Positions 1-8,774 of a DNA stretch of 36,168 nucleotides are shown here, piece after piece (position 1 is the stretch's first letter; every line of letters starts with the position of its first letter). This stretch comes from Candidatus Paralachnospira sangeri (lineage in GTDB: Bacteria; Bacillota; Clostridia; Lachnospirales; Lachnospiraceae): contig CAJFOT010000107.1 of assembly GCA_904397815.1 (NCBI GenBank), positions 1-36,168 of the forward strand. The letters are read 5' to 3'. The notes under the pieces were generated by a model. The model was not told the DNA's origin and ran no database searches. It saw only the letters and a list, made by a program, of their open reading frames with translations. The position numbers and the translations under genes were made by a program.

Positions 1-44
1 CCCTGTTGATCTAACATATGTTCGATCAGCAGGGCTTCTTTTCC
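1..44 (+). terminator. Probable rho-independent terminator of a gene left of the window
   Basis: An 11-bp stem (1-11 with 24-34, one G-T wobble) is followed by a T-rich run (CTTCTTTTCC). It would end a rightward transcript entering from outside the window. The gene itself is not visible. Confidence 0.5.
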
Positions 45-82
45 CCCTTATCCAAAAATCGGAATTTCCTATAAAGTAAAAA

Positions 83-201
83 AGAATCCTGCAAAGCAGG
101 ATTCTCCGCCTGCGGCGGGTCGCTTTAGCGACATCTTCCTCTCCGCCGCAGTGCAATGAAAATGCTTTCCGGCTGCCCGTCTCAGGCTTCCGGAAAGCAT
201 T
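83..201 (-). terminator. Stacked hairpins downstream of the PepSY gene; probable terminators
   Basis: Two perfect stems lie downstream of the leftward PepSY gene. The first pairs 161-172 with 190-201 (12 bp), and on the minus strand is followed by TTTCATT. The second pairs 83-92 with 96-105 (10 bp, AAA loop), and on the minus strand is followed by TTTTTT, a classical intrinsic terminator. Between them (about 111-150) are smaller GC-rich inverted repeats, such as GTCGC/GCGAC. There is no gene in 1-260. Confidence 0.65.
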
Positions 202-260
202 CCCCTTTTACGCGGCCTGCGCCTGACGGCGCAAACCGGGATGACAGATTCTCTTTTTCA

Positions 261-1247
261 TTAATCGTTGTCCATATCGTAGCTGAGCAGGTCGCCGGTT
301 ACCGCGTCGATCTCGTAGTTGTATTCGGTACGGCCCACATTGAATTCCACCTCATAGACAGCTCTTCCGTCGTCATAATCCATCTCCACCTTCAGGCGGG
401 TTGTATCCGTCTCTGCCACGCCCGCATGAGTGAAGGCTGCCGCCTTTGCCTCATCTACGGTGATGTAATCGCCGCTCTGGCTCTGGCCGGAGGTCGCAGT
501 GTTCTGATAGGATTCCGCGTCATAGTCAAAGGATATGATTTCTCCTGTGGACGCGTCGATCTCATAATCGTACTCGCTGCTGCCGGAGTAAAATTCCACG
601 TCATATACCATTCTGCCGTCGTCTCTGTCCAGATGGGTTTTCACAAAGGTTACATCTGCTTCTGCCAGGCCGGCGTGGGTCAGCGCCGCGTTTCTCGCGT
701 CTGTTTCAGAAATATATTCGCCGCTCTGGGTCTGTCCCGCGCCTGATGCCAGGTTATAGGATTCCACATCGTAATCATAGGACACGATCTCGCCGGTGGC
801 AGCGTCGATTTCATAGTCATATTCGCTGTTTCCGGAGTAAAACTCCACATCGTATACCAGTCTGCCGTCGTCTCTGTCCAGATGGGTATTGATGAAGGTT
901 ACATCCCCTTCGCTCAGTCCCGCGTGGGTCAGCGCTGCCTGCCGGGCATCATCCTCCGAGATGGTGGCTGTGGTTCCTGTCCCGGACGCTGCCGTTCCTG
1001 CTGCCGCTGTCGCTCCCGCTGCCGCCGCTGTCGTCTCCGCTGACGCTGCTGTCGTCTCTGCCGCCTGGGGCTTCACCGCCTCTGTTGTGGCTGTGACCGC
1101 CGCCTGAGTCTGGGCTGCCGTGGTGTTCTGGGTCTGGGGCGAAGCACCGCACCCTGCCATCATCGCCGCCGCCAGCGCTGCCGCCAGCACAGCTGTCATC
1201 TTTCCTCTCCGATTATTCTTATCATTTCTCTCAAAAATTTTTTTCAT
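261..1247 (-). CDS. Lipoprotein with three tandem PepSY domains
   Basis: This is a predicted membrane-anchored extracytoplasmic protein of 328 residues. The N-terminus has a charged stretch (MKKIFERNDKNNRRGK), a hydrophobic segment and a lipobox (MAGC) placing the lipidated Cys at residue 33. A low-complexity Ala/Thr-rich linker follows to about residue 95. Three PepSY units then run in tandem to the C-terminus. Each has a THAG helix, a DDGR turn and a final YEIDAxTG(E/D) strand. Units 1 and 2 are nearly identical in protein and very similar in DNA, so they look like a recent duplication. PepSY domains are often linked to protease inhibition or cell-surface regulation, but no partner is visible here. 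The start is supported by AAAGGAG upstream. Confidence 0.88.
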   Translation of the reverse strand: MKKIFERNDKNNRRGKMTAVLAAALAAAMMAGCGASPQTQNTTAAQTQAAVTATTEAVKPQAAETTAASAETTAAAAGATAAAGTAASGTGTTATISEDDARQAALTHAGLSEGDVTFINTHLDRDDGRLVYDVEFYSGNSEYDYEIDAATGEIVSYDYDVESYNLASGAGQTQSGEYISETDARNAALTHAGLAEADVTFVKTHLDRDDGRMVYDVEFYSGSSEYDYEIDASTGEIISFDYDAESYQNTATSGQSQSGDYITVDEAKAAAFTHAGVAETDTTRLKVEMDYDDGRAVYEVEFNVGRTEYNYEIDAVTGDLLSYDMDND

Positions 1248-1296
1248 ATCAGCTTTCTCCTTTCCTCTCGAACCATTGTATCTTCTTTATGGCCCA

Positions 1297-1302
1297 ATTA
1301 TA
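1297..1302 (-). promoter_or_regulatory. Candidate -10 of the PepSY gene
   Basis: On the minus strand this reads TATAAT, 49 bp upstream of the PepSY start codon. No good -35 is seen at the normal spacing, so this is a moderate call. Confidence 0.4.
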
Positions 1303-1368
1303 CACCGGGAAAGATTAAGCCTTCATTAAAACGGTAAAGAAAATTTTTAAGACAGAAAATCCTCCGGG

Positions 1369-1397
1369 TTGCCGGGAGTTTGTTCCTCTGATATGAT
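1369..1397 (+). promoter_or_regulatory. Promoter of the Uma2-type gene
   Basis: A TTGCCG -35 box (1369-1374) and a TATGAT -10 box (1392-1397) are separated by exactly 17 bp. They lie about 50 bp upstream of the ATG at 1451. Confidence 0.55.
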
Positions 1398-1450
1398 ATA
1401 GACAGGGAATTTTCTGAAACGCGACTTAAAAAAGAAAGGAAGATGCACAC

Positions 1451-1996
1451 ATGCCATTGCCCAGAGAACAAAGCTGTACAGCAGACGATTATTGGAACCT
1501 TCCTGAAGGACACCGGGCAGAACTGATCAGCGGACAGCTGTATGCCATGACTCCGCCCGGCAGGATTCACCAGGAAATCGTAAGTCATTTGCATGCGGCT
1601 GTTTACAATTATATTGCGTCAAAGGGCGGCGCCTGCAAGGTTTATCCGGCTCCCTTTGCAGTTAATCTGAACGCTGACGACACAACTTATGTGGAACCTG
1701 ACATCAGCGTGATATGCGACCCGGACAAGCTCACAGAACGGGGCTGCAGCGGCGCCCCTGACCTGGTGATCGAAGTGGTATCTCCCGGCAGCAGAAGGAT
1801 GGATTACGGAACGAAAATGGGCCTCTATATGAATGCCGGGGTCAGGGAATACTGGATCGTCGACCCTGCGAAAGAGCGCACCGTTGTATACCAGTTTGAG
1901 GAGGATGAAGCTTCTAAAATTATCCCTTTCAGCCATCCTGTTCAGGCCGGCATTTTCCCCGGCCTGCGCGTCACAGTCGCTGACCTGCTGAAATGA
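1451..1996 (+). CDS. Uma2 family protein (DUF820, PD-(D/E)XK nuclease fold)
   Basis: This 181-residue protein of the Uma2/DUF820 family belongs to the PD-(D/E)XK superfamily of putative endonucleases. Its cellular role is not established. Visible family signatures are RAELISGQLYAM near the N-terminus, EPDISVICD in the middle, PDLVIEVVSPGS with the D-x(n)-E-x-V catalytic-type pattern, and the REYWIVDP motif with a late hydrophobic strand. The length is typical. The start is supported by AAAGGAAG about 8 bases upstream and a 17-bp-spaced promoter. It is a single-gene unit, convergent with the HAD gene, and the two stop codons pair in a shared hairpin. Such genes are often scattered and horizontally acquired, but nothing in this copy proves transfer. 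Confidence 0.85.
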   Translation: MPLPREQSCTADDYWNLPEGHRAELISGQLYAMTPPGRIHQEIVSHLHAAVYNYIASKGGACKVYPAPFAVNLNADDTTYVEPDISVICDPDKLTERGCSGAPDLVIEVVSPGSRRMDYGTKMGLYMNAGVREYWIVDPAKERTVVYQFEEDEASKIIPFSHPVQAGIFPGLRVTVADLLK

Positions 1997-2040
1997 CAGA
2001 AACAGGGGCGCCCTTCCCCTGTCACTGTCCCTTTCTGTCA
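1994..2040. terminator. Bidirectional terminator-like palindrome between convergent genes
   Basis: An outer stem TGACAGAAA (1994-2002) pairs with TTTCTGTCA (2032-2040). An inner stem ACAGGGG (2002-2008) pairs with CCCCTGT (2016-2022). The outer stem includes the TGA stop of the Uma2 gene and, on the other strand, the TGA stop of the HAD gene. Confidence 0.6.
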
Positions 2041-2844
2041 CTGCTCCTTTATCAGCTTCATCGCCGCCAGCGCCTTGTACAGCCCGTCGTTCTCCACTGT
2101 GTCCGTGATATAGGAAGCGTATTCTGTCAATACCGGGTCATGCCGTCCCATGGCCACTGCATTTGGCACCGCCTGGAACATGGCCAGATCATTGCTGCTG
2201 TCGCCGAATACCCAGGCATTCTCCCGTTTTACGTCAAAAAGCTCCAGTACCCGGTCTATAGCCGTCGCCTTGGTATGGCCTTTCGGCACCATCTCATAGA
2301 AATGGCCGGCCCTGCCGATCACTTCAAAGACCGGCGCCACTGCCCGAAAAAAATCCTCCTCCCGGCTGTCCCGGTCAGAAAAGGCGATAAACTTGCTGAA
2401 CACCGGCAGCGGCTCCTCCCATCCTACACGGATCTGAAAAATGCCCTCGAACACCTCCAGGATCGACAGCGCCTGAGGAAATCTGGGGCTTCTGTCCTGA
2501 AAGTAAATACAGTCTCTTCCTTCCAGCACCGCGCCCATATTGCAGTCCCTCACTGCCCGGATCACCATCATAGTCTCCTCCTGAGAGGCCTCCCAGTAGT
2601 ACAGATCCTTTCCCTGATAGATAATATCTGTCCCGCAGCCGCACAGGAAACCGTCAAAATTCATCCCCAGCAGCGCCTTTGGCACACAGCTCAAAGTCCG
2701 GCCGGAATTAATAAAAACCAGATGGCCTGCCTCCTTGGCCGCCCGGATGCCCCTCGCCGCGCTCTCCGGCACATCTCCTGTCACCTCACTGAGAATCGTT
2801 CCGTCAATATCAAAAAACAATGCCTGTCTCTCATTCAGATCCAT
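2038..2844 (-). CDS. Cof-type HAD-IIB family hydrolase
   Basis: This is a cytosolic haloacid dehalogenase-superfamily phosphatase of 268 residues. The natural substrates of such enzymes are usually sugar or nucleotide phosphates and cannot be told from sequence. Motif I is FFDIDGT near residue 12, with two catalytic Asp. Motif II is the Ser/Thr in FINSGRT. A conserved Lys lies in the KGHTKATAI region, and motif IV is GDSSNDLAMF. A type IIB cap lies between motifs II and III. I chose the ATG at 2844 because GGAGG lies 11 bases upstream. The in-frame GTG at 2862 overlaps that Shine-Dalgarno sequence. The gene overlaps the 3' end of dinB by 14 bases, implying translational coupling. Confidence 0.87.
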   Translation of the reverse strand: MDLNERQALFFDIDGTILSEVTGDVPESAARGIRAAKEAGHLVFINSGRTLSCVPKALLGMNFDGFLCGCGTDIIYQGKDLYYWEASQEETMMVIRAVRDCNMGAVLEGRDCIYFQDRSPRFPQALSILEVFEGIFQIRVGWEEPLPVFSKFIAFSDRDSREEDFFRAVAPVFEVIGRAGHFYEMVPKGHTKATAIDRVLELFDVKRENAWVFGDSSNDLAMFQAVPNAVAMGRHDPVLTEYASYITDTVENDGLYKALAAMKLIKEQ

Positions 2845-4174
2845 TCTGTTGTGTACCTCCACTTTTCGTTGATTTCTGTTCGCCGCTATCCTTCAGGTCA
2901 CGGCCTGCCTGCGCCGGCCTCATCATGCTGCCGCGAACCACAGCGTTCTTCCCGTACCGTTTCCGTATCTGATCCAGGGCCTGATCCAGCCTGCGCTGTT
3001 TTTTCTCCAGCCTCTGCCCGGCAGCGGGATCTGCAGAAGCCGGTTCCTGTCCGCTGCCGGACGCCTTCCGGCTGTCCGCCTCCGCCAGATAGTCAAATAT
3101 GCTGATCTGGGACGGCTCATCCTCCGGCGTCAGGGATGATGTGCGGATACCCAGCAGCCGGATCGGCTCTCCATTCCACAGTTCATGGAACAGATCGCAG
3201 GCCTCCTCATAAATCACCTGTGTGGCGTTGCTGTGCCGCTGCGGCCTGCGCTGATGGGAGACCGAAGTAAAATCATGATATTTAATCTCCACGGTGACGG
3301 TTCCGGGGATCTGTCTCTCTGCCCGCAGCCTCCGGGACACCTCCTCCGCCAGAGAGAGGAGAACCTTCCGGGCCTGATCTTCCGTGACCGCGTTTTCCCG
3401 CAGGGTAGTGGAATTCCCGATCCCCTTGGGCGCCCTCCTGGCAGCATTCACCGGAGAATCATCGATCCCGTTGGCATACTCCCACATCATCATACCATGC
3501 TTTTTAAAATTTTTCTGTAAAAATTCCGGATCTGCCGCCGCCAGCTCTCCGATGGTTCGGATGCCGAAGCCATTCAGCCGGCCGGCGCTGGCCTGGCCCA
3601 CCATATACAGCTCTGACACCGGCAGAGGCCACATTTTCGATGGGATCTCCTCCCGGTACAGGGTGTGTACCCGGTCCGGCTTCTGGAAGTCGCTGGCCAT
3701 CTTCGCCAGCAGCTTATTGGGCGCCACGCCCACATTGACGGTAAAGCCCAGCTCCTCCCTCACCCTGTCCTTAATCTGACAGGCAGCAGCCACCGGTGAT
3801 GAAAATCCTCTGGCGATATGGGTATAGTCCAGAAAACACTCGTCGATGGAGATCTGCTCCAGCTCGTCAGTATATTCTGACAGCAGACTCATCAGCCGTT
3901 CACTGTACTGTTTATATAATGCCCGGTCAGGCGGTATCATAACCAGGCCGGGACATTTCCGCAGGGCGTGGGAAACCGGCTCCCCGGTGCGGACACCGCA
4001 GGCCTTGGCCATTTCCGATTTTGCGAACACCACGCCGCGGCGCTCCTTCTCATCCCCGCCGATAATGGCCGGGATCGTCCGCAGATCCACCGTCTCGCCC
4101 CGCTTCAGCCGGTCGATGGCGCTCCAGCTTAAATAGGCAGAATTCACATCAATATGAAAAATAATCCGTTCCAT
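2831..4174 (-). CDS. dinB: DNA polymerase IV (Y-family translesion polymerase)
   Basis: This is an error-prone polymerase that copies past lesions in the cytosol, probably with the sliding clamp. The 447-residue protein begins with the palm motif FHIDVNSAYLSW (Asp9 binds metal). It carries the catalytic SIDECFLD motif (Asp111, Glu112) and the NVGVAPNKLLAKMASD finger/palm region. A helix-hairpin-helix segment follows (VSELYMVGQ...LNGFGIRTIGELA), then a little-finger domain. A clamp-binding-type motif, QISIFDYL, sits at about residues 356-363. An 84-residue basic tail follows, which is longer than in E. coli DinB. The first gene of a two-gene unit with the HAD phosphatase, it follows the terminator-like hairpin behind uxaA. 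No LexA-type site was recognised. Confidence 0.93.
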   Translation of the reverse strand: MERIIFHIDVNSAYLSWSAIDRLKRGETVDLRTIPAIIGGDEKERRGVVFAKSEMAKACGVRTGEPVSHALRKCPGLVMIPPDRALYKQYSERLMSLLSEYTDELEQISIDECFLDYTHIARGFSSPVAAACQIKDRVREELGFTVNVGVAPNKLLAKMASDFQKPDRVHTLYREEIPSKMWPLPVSELYMVGQASAGRLNGFGIRTIGELAAADPEFLQKNFKKHGMMMWEYANGIDDSPVNAARRAPKGIGNSTTLRENAVTEDQARKVLLSLAEEVSRRLRAERQIPGTVTVEIKYHDFTSVSHQRRPQRHSNATQVIYEEACDLFHELWNGEPIRLLGIRTSSLTPEDEPSQISIFDYLAEADSRKASGSGQEPASADPAAGQRLEKKQRRLDQALDQIRKRYGKNAVVRGSMMRPAQAGRDLKDSGEQKSTKSGGTQQNGSE

Positions 4175-4188
4175 ATATCCATAATAAA

Positions 4189-4216
4189 CCCCCGGCCGCT
4201 GAAAAGCAACCGGGGG
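4189..4216 (-). terminator. Probable terminator of the uxa operon
   Basis: CCCCCGG (4189-4195) pairs with CCGGGGG (4210-4216). Read on the minus strand the hairpin follows the uxaA stop and is trailed by TTTATTAT. It separates the uxa operon from dinB, which starts only 14 bases further. Confidence 0.6.
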
Positions 4217-4238
4217 CTGTATTTCGGTTTTATTCTTT

Positions 4239-5720
4239 TTATAAGGTTACGCCCTGTTTGAAAATCGCCATGCCATGGAAGCCGTTTTCCTCAGCCTTCA
4301 CCTTTTTGCCGGAGGCCACATCCAGCACAAACTGGAATAATTCCTGAGACATCTGTTCCAGCGTCTTCCCTTCTACCATCTCTCCTGTGTTGAAATCAAT
4401 CCAGTTGGACTTTTTCTTATAAAGAGCGGTATTGCTGGAAATCTTCACATTGGGCACCGGAGAGGCAAAGGGTGTTCCCCGTCCGGTGGTAAACAGAACG
4501 ATATGGGCGCCTGCCGCCGCCAGCGCGGTGGAGGATACCAGGTCATTGCCCGGCGCGCTCAGCAGGTTCAGCCCGTGAGCCTTTACCTGCTCGCCATAAT
4601 TCAGCACGCCCCGCACCAGAGCGCTGCCTGACTTCTGGGTACAACCCAGAGATTTGTCCTCCAGGGTGGAGATGCCTCCCTTTTTATTGCCCGGTGAAGG
4701 ATTTTCATAGATCGTCTGATTATGGCTGGTAAAATAATTCTTAAAGTTATTGATCAGATCCACAGTCTGGCGGAAGATGTTCTCATCGGCGCACCGGTTC
4801 ATCAGAATGGTCTCCGCGCCGAACATCTCCGGAACCTCTGTCAGGATCGTGGTGCCTCCCTTGGAGATCAGGATGTCGGAGAAAGCACCCACAGTAGGGT
4901 TGGCTGTAATGCCGGACAGGCCGTCAGAACCGCCGCACTTCATGCCGATAATCAGCTCGGAGGCACTGATCTTCTCCCGGTGGAAGGTGCCCACATACTC
5001 TGCCAGTTCTTTGATTACCTCCAGAGCTGCTCCAACCTCATCTTCATAGTCCTGACATACCAGGAATTTCACCCGTCTTTCATCATAGTCACCGATATAG
5101 GGCTTCAGCACATCAATATTGCTGTTCTCGCAGCCCAGGCCCAGCACCAGCACACCGCCGGCATTGGGATGGTTAATCAGATCAGCCAGAATGGTTCTGG
5201 TATTTTCCTGGTCATCTCCCATCTGAGAACATCCATAGGGATGGGAAAAGGTTACGATATCCTCCACATCTCCCTGGATATACTGCTGAGATTTCTTTAC
5301 AATCAGGCTGGCTACATCATTGACACAGCCTACAGTGGGGATGATCCAGATCTCATTCCGCACGCCTACCTTGCCGTTGGGACGGCGGTAGCCCATGAAA
5401 TATGCTTCCTCTGTAGGAGCTACGTCCTTCCCATCGGGTTCATACTGATACTCCAGCAGATCGCCCAGGCTGGTCTTAATGTTGTGCACATGAATCCAGC
5501 CGCCTTTCGGGATGTCCTGGCTGGCAAAGCCGATCCGGAAACCATATTTAATAATTTCCTCCCCGGCCTTAATCTCTTTCAGGGCAAATTTATGTCCCTG
5601 GGGGATATCCTCGATCAGTGTGATCTCGTCGCCTGCCACAGTCACATGCTTCCCTTTTTCCAGAGGTGTCAGCGCAACAGCCACATTGTCGTTCTGATGG
5701 ATTTTAATATATTCCTGCAT
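4239..5720 (-). CDS. uxaA: Altronate dehydratase
   Basis: UxaA dehydrates D-altronate to 2-keto-3-deoxy-D-gluconate, the last uxa-specific step of galacturonate catabolism. The 493-residue product has an N-terminal SAF-like domain (about residues 1-90). The UxaA/galactarate dehydratase catalytic region follows, with GYRRPNGKVGVRNEIW, FSHPYGCSQMGDD, VLGLGCEN and MKCGGSDGLSG; the conserved Cys and His residues suit the metal-dependent family. I start at the ATG at 5720 because GGAGG lies 5 bases upstream. The upstream in-frame ATG (5732) precedes that ribosome site and leaves no room for its own. It is the third gene of the uxaB-uxaC-uxaA operon. A two-subunit arrangement is unlikely because both parts are present. 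Confidence 0.93.
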   Translation of the reverse strand: MQEYIKIHQNDNVAVALTPLEKGKHVTVAGDEITLIEDIPQGHKFALKEIKAGEEIIKYGFRIGFASQDIPKGGWIHVHNIKTSLGDLLEYQYEPDGKDVAPTEEAYFMGYRRPNGKVGVRNEIWIIPTVGCVNDVASLIVKKSQQYIQGDVEDIVTFSHPYGCSQMGDDQENTRTILADLINHPNAGGVLVLGLGCENSNIDVLKPYIGDYDERRVKFLVCQDYEDEVGAALEVIKELAEYVGTFHREKISASELIIGMKCGGSDGLSGITANPTVGAFSDILISKGGTTILTEVPEMFGAETILMNRCADENIFRQTVDLINNFKNYFTSHNQTIYENPSPGNKKGGISTLEDKSLGCTQKSGSALVRGVLNYGEQVKAHGLNLLSAPGNDLVSSTALAAAGAHIVLFTTGRGTPFASPVPNVKISSNTALYKKKSNWIDFNTGEMVEGKTLEQMSQELFQFVLDVASGKKVKAEENGFHGMAIFKQGVTL

Positions 5721-5762
5721 CTTATCCTCCATATATTTTCTGTATATGCCGGCACCTGCGGC

Positions 5763-7193
5763 TTAACGTTTTCCGCCTTCCACGGCAGGCACGTCAAATC
5801 CGAAATACCGGACTGCGTTATTATAGGAAATTCCCCGGATAATTTTCTCCAGCGCCTTCCAGTCAGCCGGGTATTCTCCGTTTTCCACCCAGCCGCCGAT
5901 CAGATCGCAGAGAATCCGCCGGAAATACTCATGTCTTGTATAGGAGAGGAAGCTCCTGGAATCTGTCAGCATGCCGATAAAATTCCCCAGCAGGCCCAGA
6001 TTGGCCAGACTGGTCATCTGGGCCTGAATGCCGGTCTTATGGTCATTAAACCACCAGGCCGCGCCCTGCTGGATCTTTCCGGGCACGCTGCCGTCCTGGA
6101 AGCAGCCGATGATGGTGCCCACCGCCGCATCGTCGCCGGGATTCAGAGAATAGATGATCGTTTTCGGCAGCGCCCCCTTCTCGTCCATGCAGTTCAGGAA
6201 GTCTGACAGCTGGGACGCCGACGCCTCATTGTTCACACAGTCAAAACCGGTATCCGGCCCCAGTTGCCGGTACATCCGGCTGTTGTTATTGCGCTTGCAG
6301 CCGTAATGCAGCTGCATCACCCAGCCCCGGCGGCTGTATTCCTCTCCCAGGAACATCATGACTGCATGCTGGAACACCCGGCTCTCTGCCGGAAGCAGTT
6401 CTTCTCCCTTCAGCCTCTTTGAGAAAATTCTCTCAACCTCATCCTCATCTGCCGGCGCGAATACCACATAGTCAACGCCGTGATCCGATACCCGGCAGCC
6501 CCGCTCCTGGAAATAATCCATCCGGGTTCCCAATGCCTCTTTCAGTTTCCGGAAGCTGTCGATTTCCACCCCGCTGGCCGCGCTTAATTTCCCGATATAA
6601 TCCGGATAATCCGGCTTGCCGATCCCTATGGCCCGGTCAGGCCGCCAGGCAGGCAGCACCTGCGTCTCACAGCTGTCATCCCGGGCAATCTGCTCATGGG
6701 CTTTCAAATCATCCGCAGGGTCATCTGTGGTGCACAGCAGCGTAACGCCGGAGCGGCGCAGAATATTCCGCACGCTCATGGAATCCTCCTGCAGTTTCTC
6801 ATTGCACAGATCCCATACCTCCTGGGCTGTATCCCCGTTCAGACAGCCGGTATAGCCGAAATACCGCCGCAGCTCCAGATGGCTCCAGTGGTACAGGGGA
6901 TTGCCTATGGCCATCTCCAGGGTCTGCGCCCATCTCTGGAACTTCACCCGGTCAGGCGCGCTGCCGGTGATCTCTTCCTCCGGCACGCCGTTGGAACGCA
7001 TCTGCCGCCATTTGTAGTGATCCCCGCCCAGCCACAGCTGGGTAATATTCTCAAACTTACGATCAGAAACAATCTCCCAGGGATCGAGATGACAATGATA
7101 ATCTACAATCGGCATCGATTCCGCATATTCGTGGAACAGTGTTCTGGCTGTCTGTGTGGAAAGAAGAAAATCTCCGTCCATAAAGGGTTTCAT
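5763..7193 (-). CDS. uxaC: Glucuronate (uronate) isomerase
   Basis: UxaC isomerises D-galacturonate to D-tagaturonate and D-glucuronate to D-fructuronate in the cytosol, the first step of hexuronate use. The 476-residue product is close to the usual length of about 470. Family features are the N-terminal MVDYHCHLDPWEI-like stretch (here ending DYHCHLDPWEI) that supplies metal-binding His, the LELRRYFGY region, MQLHYGCKRNNN, and SLNPGDDAAVGTIIGCFQ. The ATG at 7193 was chosen because GGAGGG lies 11 bases upstream. The longer reading frame to 7256 would begin in the intercistronic hairpin and add a very basic, non-family leader. It lies between uxaB and uxaA, with 42 bases to uxaA. Confidence 0.94.
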   Translation of the reverse strand: MKPFMDGDFLLSTQTARTLFHEYAESMPIVDYHCHLDPWEIVSDRKFENITQLWLGGDHYKWRQMRSNGVPEEEITGSAPDRVKFQRWAQTLEMAIGNPLYHWSHLELRRYFGYTGCLNGDTAQEVWDLCNEKLQEDSMSVRNILRRSGVTLLCTTDDPADDLKAHEQIARDDSCETQVLPAWRPDRAIGIGKPDYPDYIGKLSAASGVEIDSFRKLKEALGTRMDYFQERGCRVSDHGVDYVVFAPADEDEVERIFSKRLKGEELLPAESRVFQHAVMMFLGEEYSRRGWVMQLHYGCKRNNNSRMYRQLGPDTGFDCVNNEASASQLSDFLNCMDEKGALPKTIIYSLNPGDDAAVGTIIGCFQDGSVPGKIQQGAAWWFNDHKTGIQAQMTSLANLGLLGNFIGMLTDSRSFLSYTRHEYFRRILCDLIGGWVENGEYPADWKALEKIIRGISYNNAVRYFGFDVPAVEGGKR

Positions 7194-7223
7194 TCGCTTG
7201 CGTTCCCTCCGTCTTTCTGAAAG

Positions 7224-7251
7224 ATTCCCCCGCTTTCCTGTGCGGGGGAAT
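7224..7251 (-). other. Intercistronic hairpin between uxaB and uxaC
   Basis: A perfect 10-bp stem (7224-7233 with 7242-7251) with an 8-base loop lies in the 68-base gap between uxaB and uxaC. It lacks a following T-run on the minus strand, so it may be an mRNA processing or stability element rather than a full terminator. Confidence 0.5.
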
Positions 7252-7261
7252 ATCAATATAG

Positions 7262-8746
7262 TTACTGTACGCTCTTCAGAACTTCGTACATTCCTTTTTC
7301 TTTGATCTGGGTCAGATAATCTGCCACAGCGTCCGCAAAGCCGGGAATCTCAGACAGGTCCTCGCCCCACATCTGGGTATTTCTGCACACTGCGTATGCC
7401 AGCGTCTTCGGATCATCGTCCTTATGCTCTGCGTAGAATTCCAGTACGAAGCGGTCGTCGTTGATGGTATATTCCTCGTCGCCTCTCTTGCCGATCATGC
7501 CGTTTTCGGTCAGGTGATCGCAGTGATAGAAGGAGATGTAAGCGGCGAAGGACAGTGTCATGTTCTTCGGCAGTTTGCCAAATTTCTCCAGGTATCCCTT
7601 TAAGCTGGGCAGCACTCTCGCTTTCCATTTGGAAGTGGAGTTCAGCGCAATGGACAGCAGAGCATGATCGATGAAAGGATTTTTGAAACGCTCCGTTACA
7701 GCGGCAGCGAAATCCTTCACCTCTTCCTCAGGCAGTGTCAGCGTAGGGATGATCTCATCGTAGATGGTCTTATTCATAAAGCCATAGATCACCGGATCAT
7801 CCATGCAGTCACGGACGATGTTCTGACCGCACTGATAAGCTGCCAGCACCATGCTGGTGTGCGCGCCGTTCAGAATACGTACTTTACGCTGTTTGTAAGG
7901 TGTATGGTCCGCAACTACCATCACAGGCAGACCGGCCTTCATGAAAGGCAGCTCTTCCTTTAAGCTGTCCGGTCCCTCGATCACCCATAAGCCGAATACT
8001 TCGCCGGTATCCAGCAGCTTGTCCTCATAGCCGTTCTCAGCGTTCAGCTGGTCAGCCTCTGTTCTGGGATAACCGGTTACGATACGGTCAACCAGAGTGG
8101 AGCAGAAGATATTCTCTTCTTCAACCCATTTCGCGAATTCATCGCTCAGGCCCCACTGCTTAATGTACTGATTTACGCACTTCTTCAGCTCCTGGCCGTT
8201 GTGGTCGATCAGCTCGCAGGACAGGATCACGAAGCCCTTGCCCTTCTCCTGGCCGAAGTTCAGGAAACGCTCATACAGGAAACGGGTCAGCTTTCCGGGG
8301 AAGCTGCTGGCCGGCGCATCGTCGAACTGGCAGGAAGGATCATAGGCGATACCTGCCTCTGTGGTATTGCTTACCAGGTATCTCAGGTCAGGATTCTTCG
8401 CGCAGTCCAGCAGCGCCTGATAATCCTGATAAGGATTGATGCATCTGTTGACACAGCTGATCACTCTCTTGTCATTTACCTTGTGGCCGTCCTCAAAGCC
8501 TCTTAAATATAATGTATACAGGCCCTGCTGCTCATTGATCACATCTGCCAGGCCGGGGGCAATGGGTTGAACCAGGACGACCTTTGTGTTAAAACCTGTT
8601 TTTTCGTTGGACATATCGATAAAATAGTCCACGAACGCTCTCAGGAAGTTGCCTTCGCCGAACTGCAGCACACGCTCGGGAGCTTCCTTTAATAAATACC
8701 CCTGATAATTCTGTTTTTCCAGCACCTCATAACTTAGTCTTTCCAT
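7262..8746 (-). CDS. uxaB: Tagaturonate reductase (altronate oxidoreductase)
   Basis: UxaB reduces D-tagaturonate to D-altronate with NADH, the middle step between UxaC and UxaA. It belongs to the mannitol/long-chain polyol dehydrogenase family. The N-terminal Rossmann region reads VLQFGEGNFLRAFVDYFID. SNTTEAGIAYDP and the C-terminal-domain motif KVRILNGAHTSMV (catalytic Lys/Asn/His type) are clear. I chose the ATG at 8746, which has AGGAG 9 bases upstream. The upstream ATG at 8755 abuts that ribosome site directly. It is the first gene of the operon, 134 bases from the upstream regulator gene. An UxuB fructuronate reductase role is less likely because uxaA lies in the same operon. Confidence 0.92.
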   Translation of the reverse strand: MERLSYEVLEKQNYQGYLLKEAPERVLQFGEGNFLRAFVDYFIDMSNEKTGFNTKVVLVQPIAPGLADVINEQQGLYTLYLRGFEDGHKVNDKRVISCVNRCINPYQDYQALLDCAKNPDLRYLVSNTTEAGIAYDPSCQFDDAPASSFPGKLTRFLYERFLNFGQEKGKGFVILSCELIDHNGQELKKCVNQYIKQWGLSDEFAKWVEEENIFCSTLVDRIVTGYPRTEADQLNAENGYEDKLLDTGEVFGLWVIEGPDSLKEELPFMKAGLPVMVVADHTPYKQRKVRILNGAHTSMVLAAYQCGQNIVRDCMDDPVIYGFMNKTIYDEIIPTLTLPEEEVKDFAAAVTERFKNPFIDHALLSIALNSTSKWKARVLPSLKGYLEKFGKLPKNMTLSFAAYISFYHCDHLTENGMIGKRGDEEYTINDDRFVLEFYAEHKDDDPKTLAYAVCRNTQMWGEDLSEIPGFADAVADYLTQIKEKGMYEVLKSVQ

Positions 8747-8774
8747 TTTCGACATCTCCTATCCTTGATAATGG

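Noticed and set aside
1993-3105. Open frame of 370 residues antisense to the HAD and dinB genes
   Set aside because: Both genes on the minus strand have clear catalytic motifs; this frame has none.
4722-6206. Open frame of 494 residues antisense to uxaA and uxaC
   Set aside because: It spans two confident genes and their gap on the other strand and shows no family motif.
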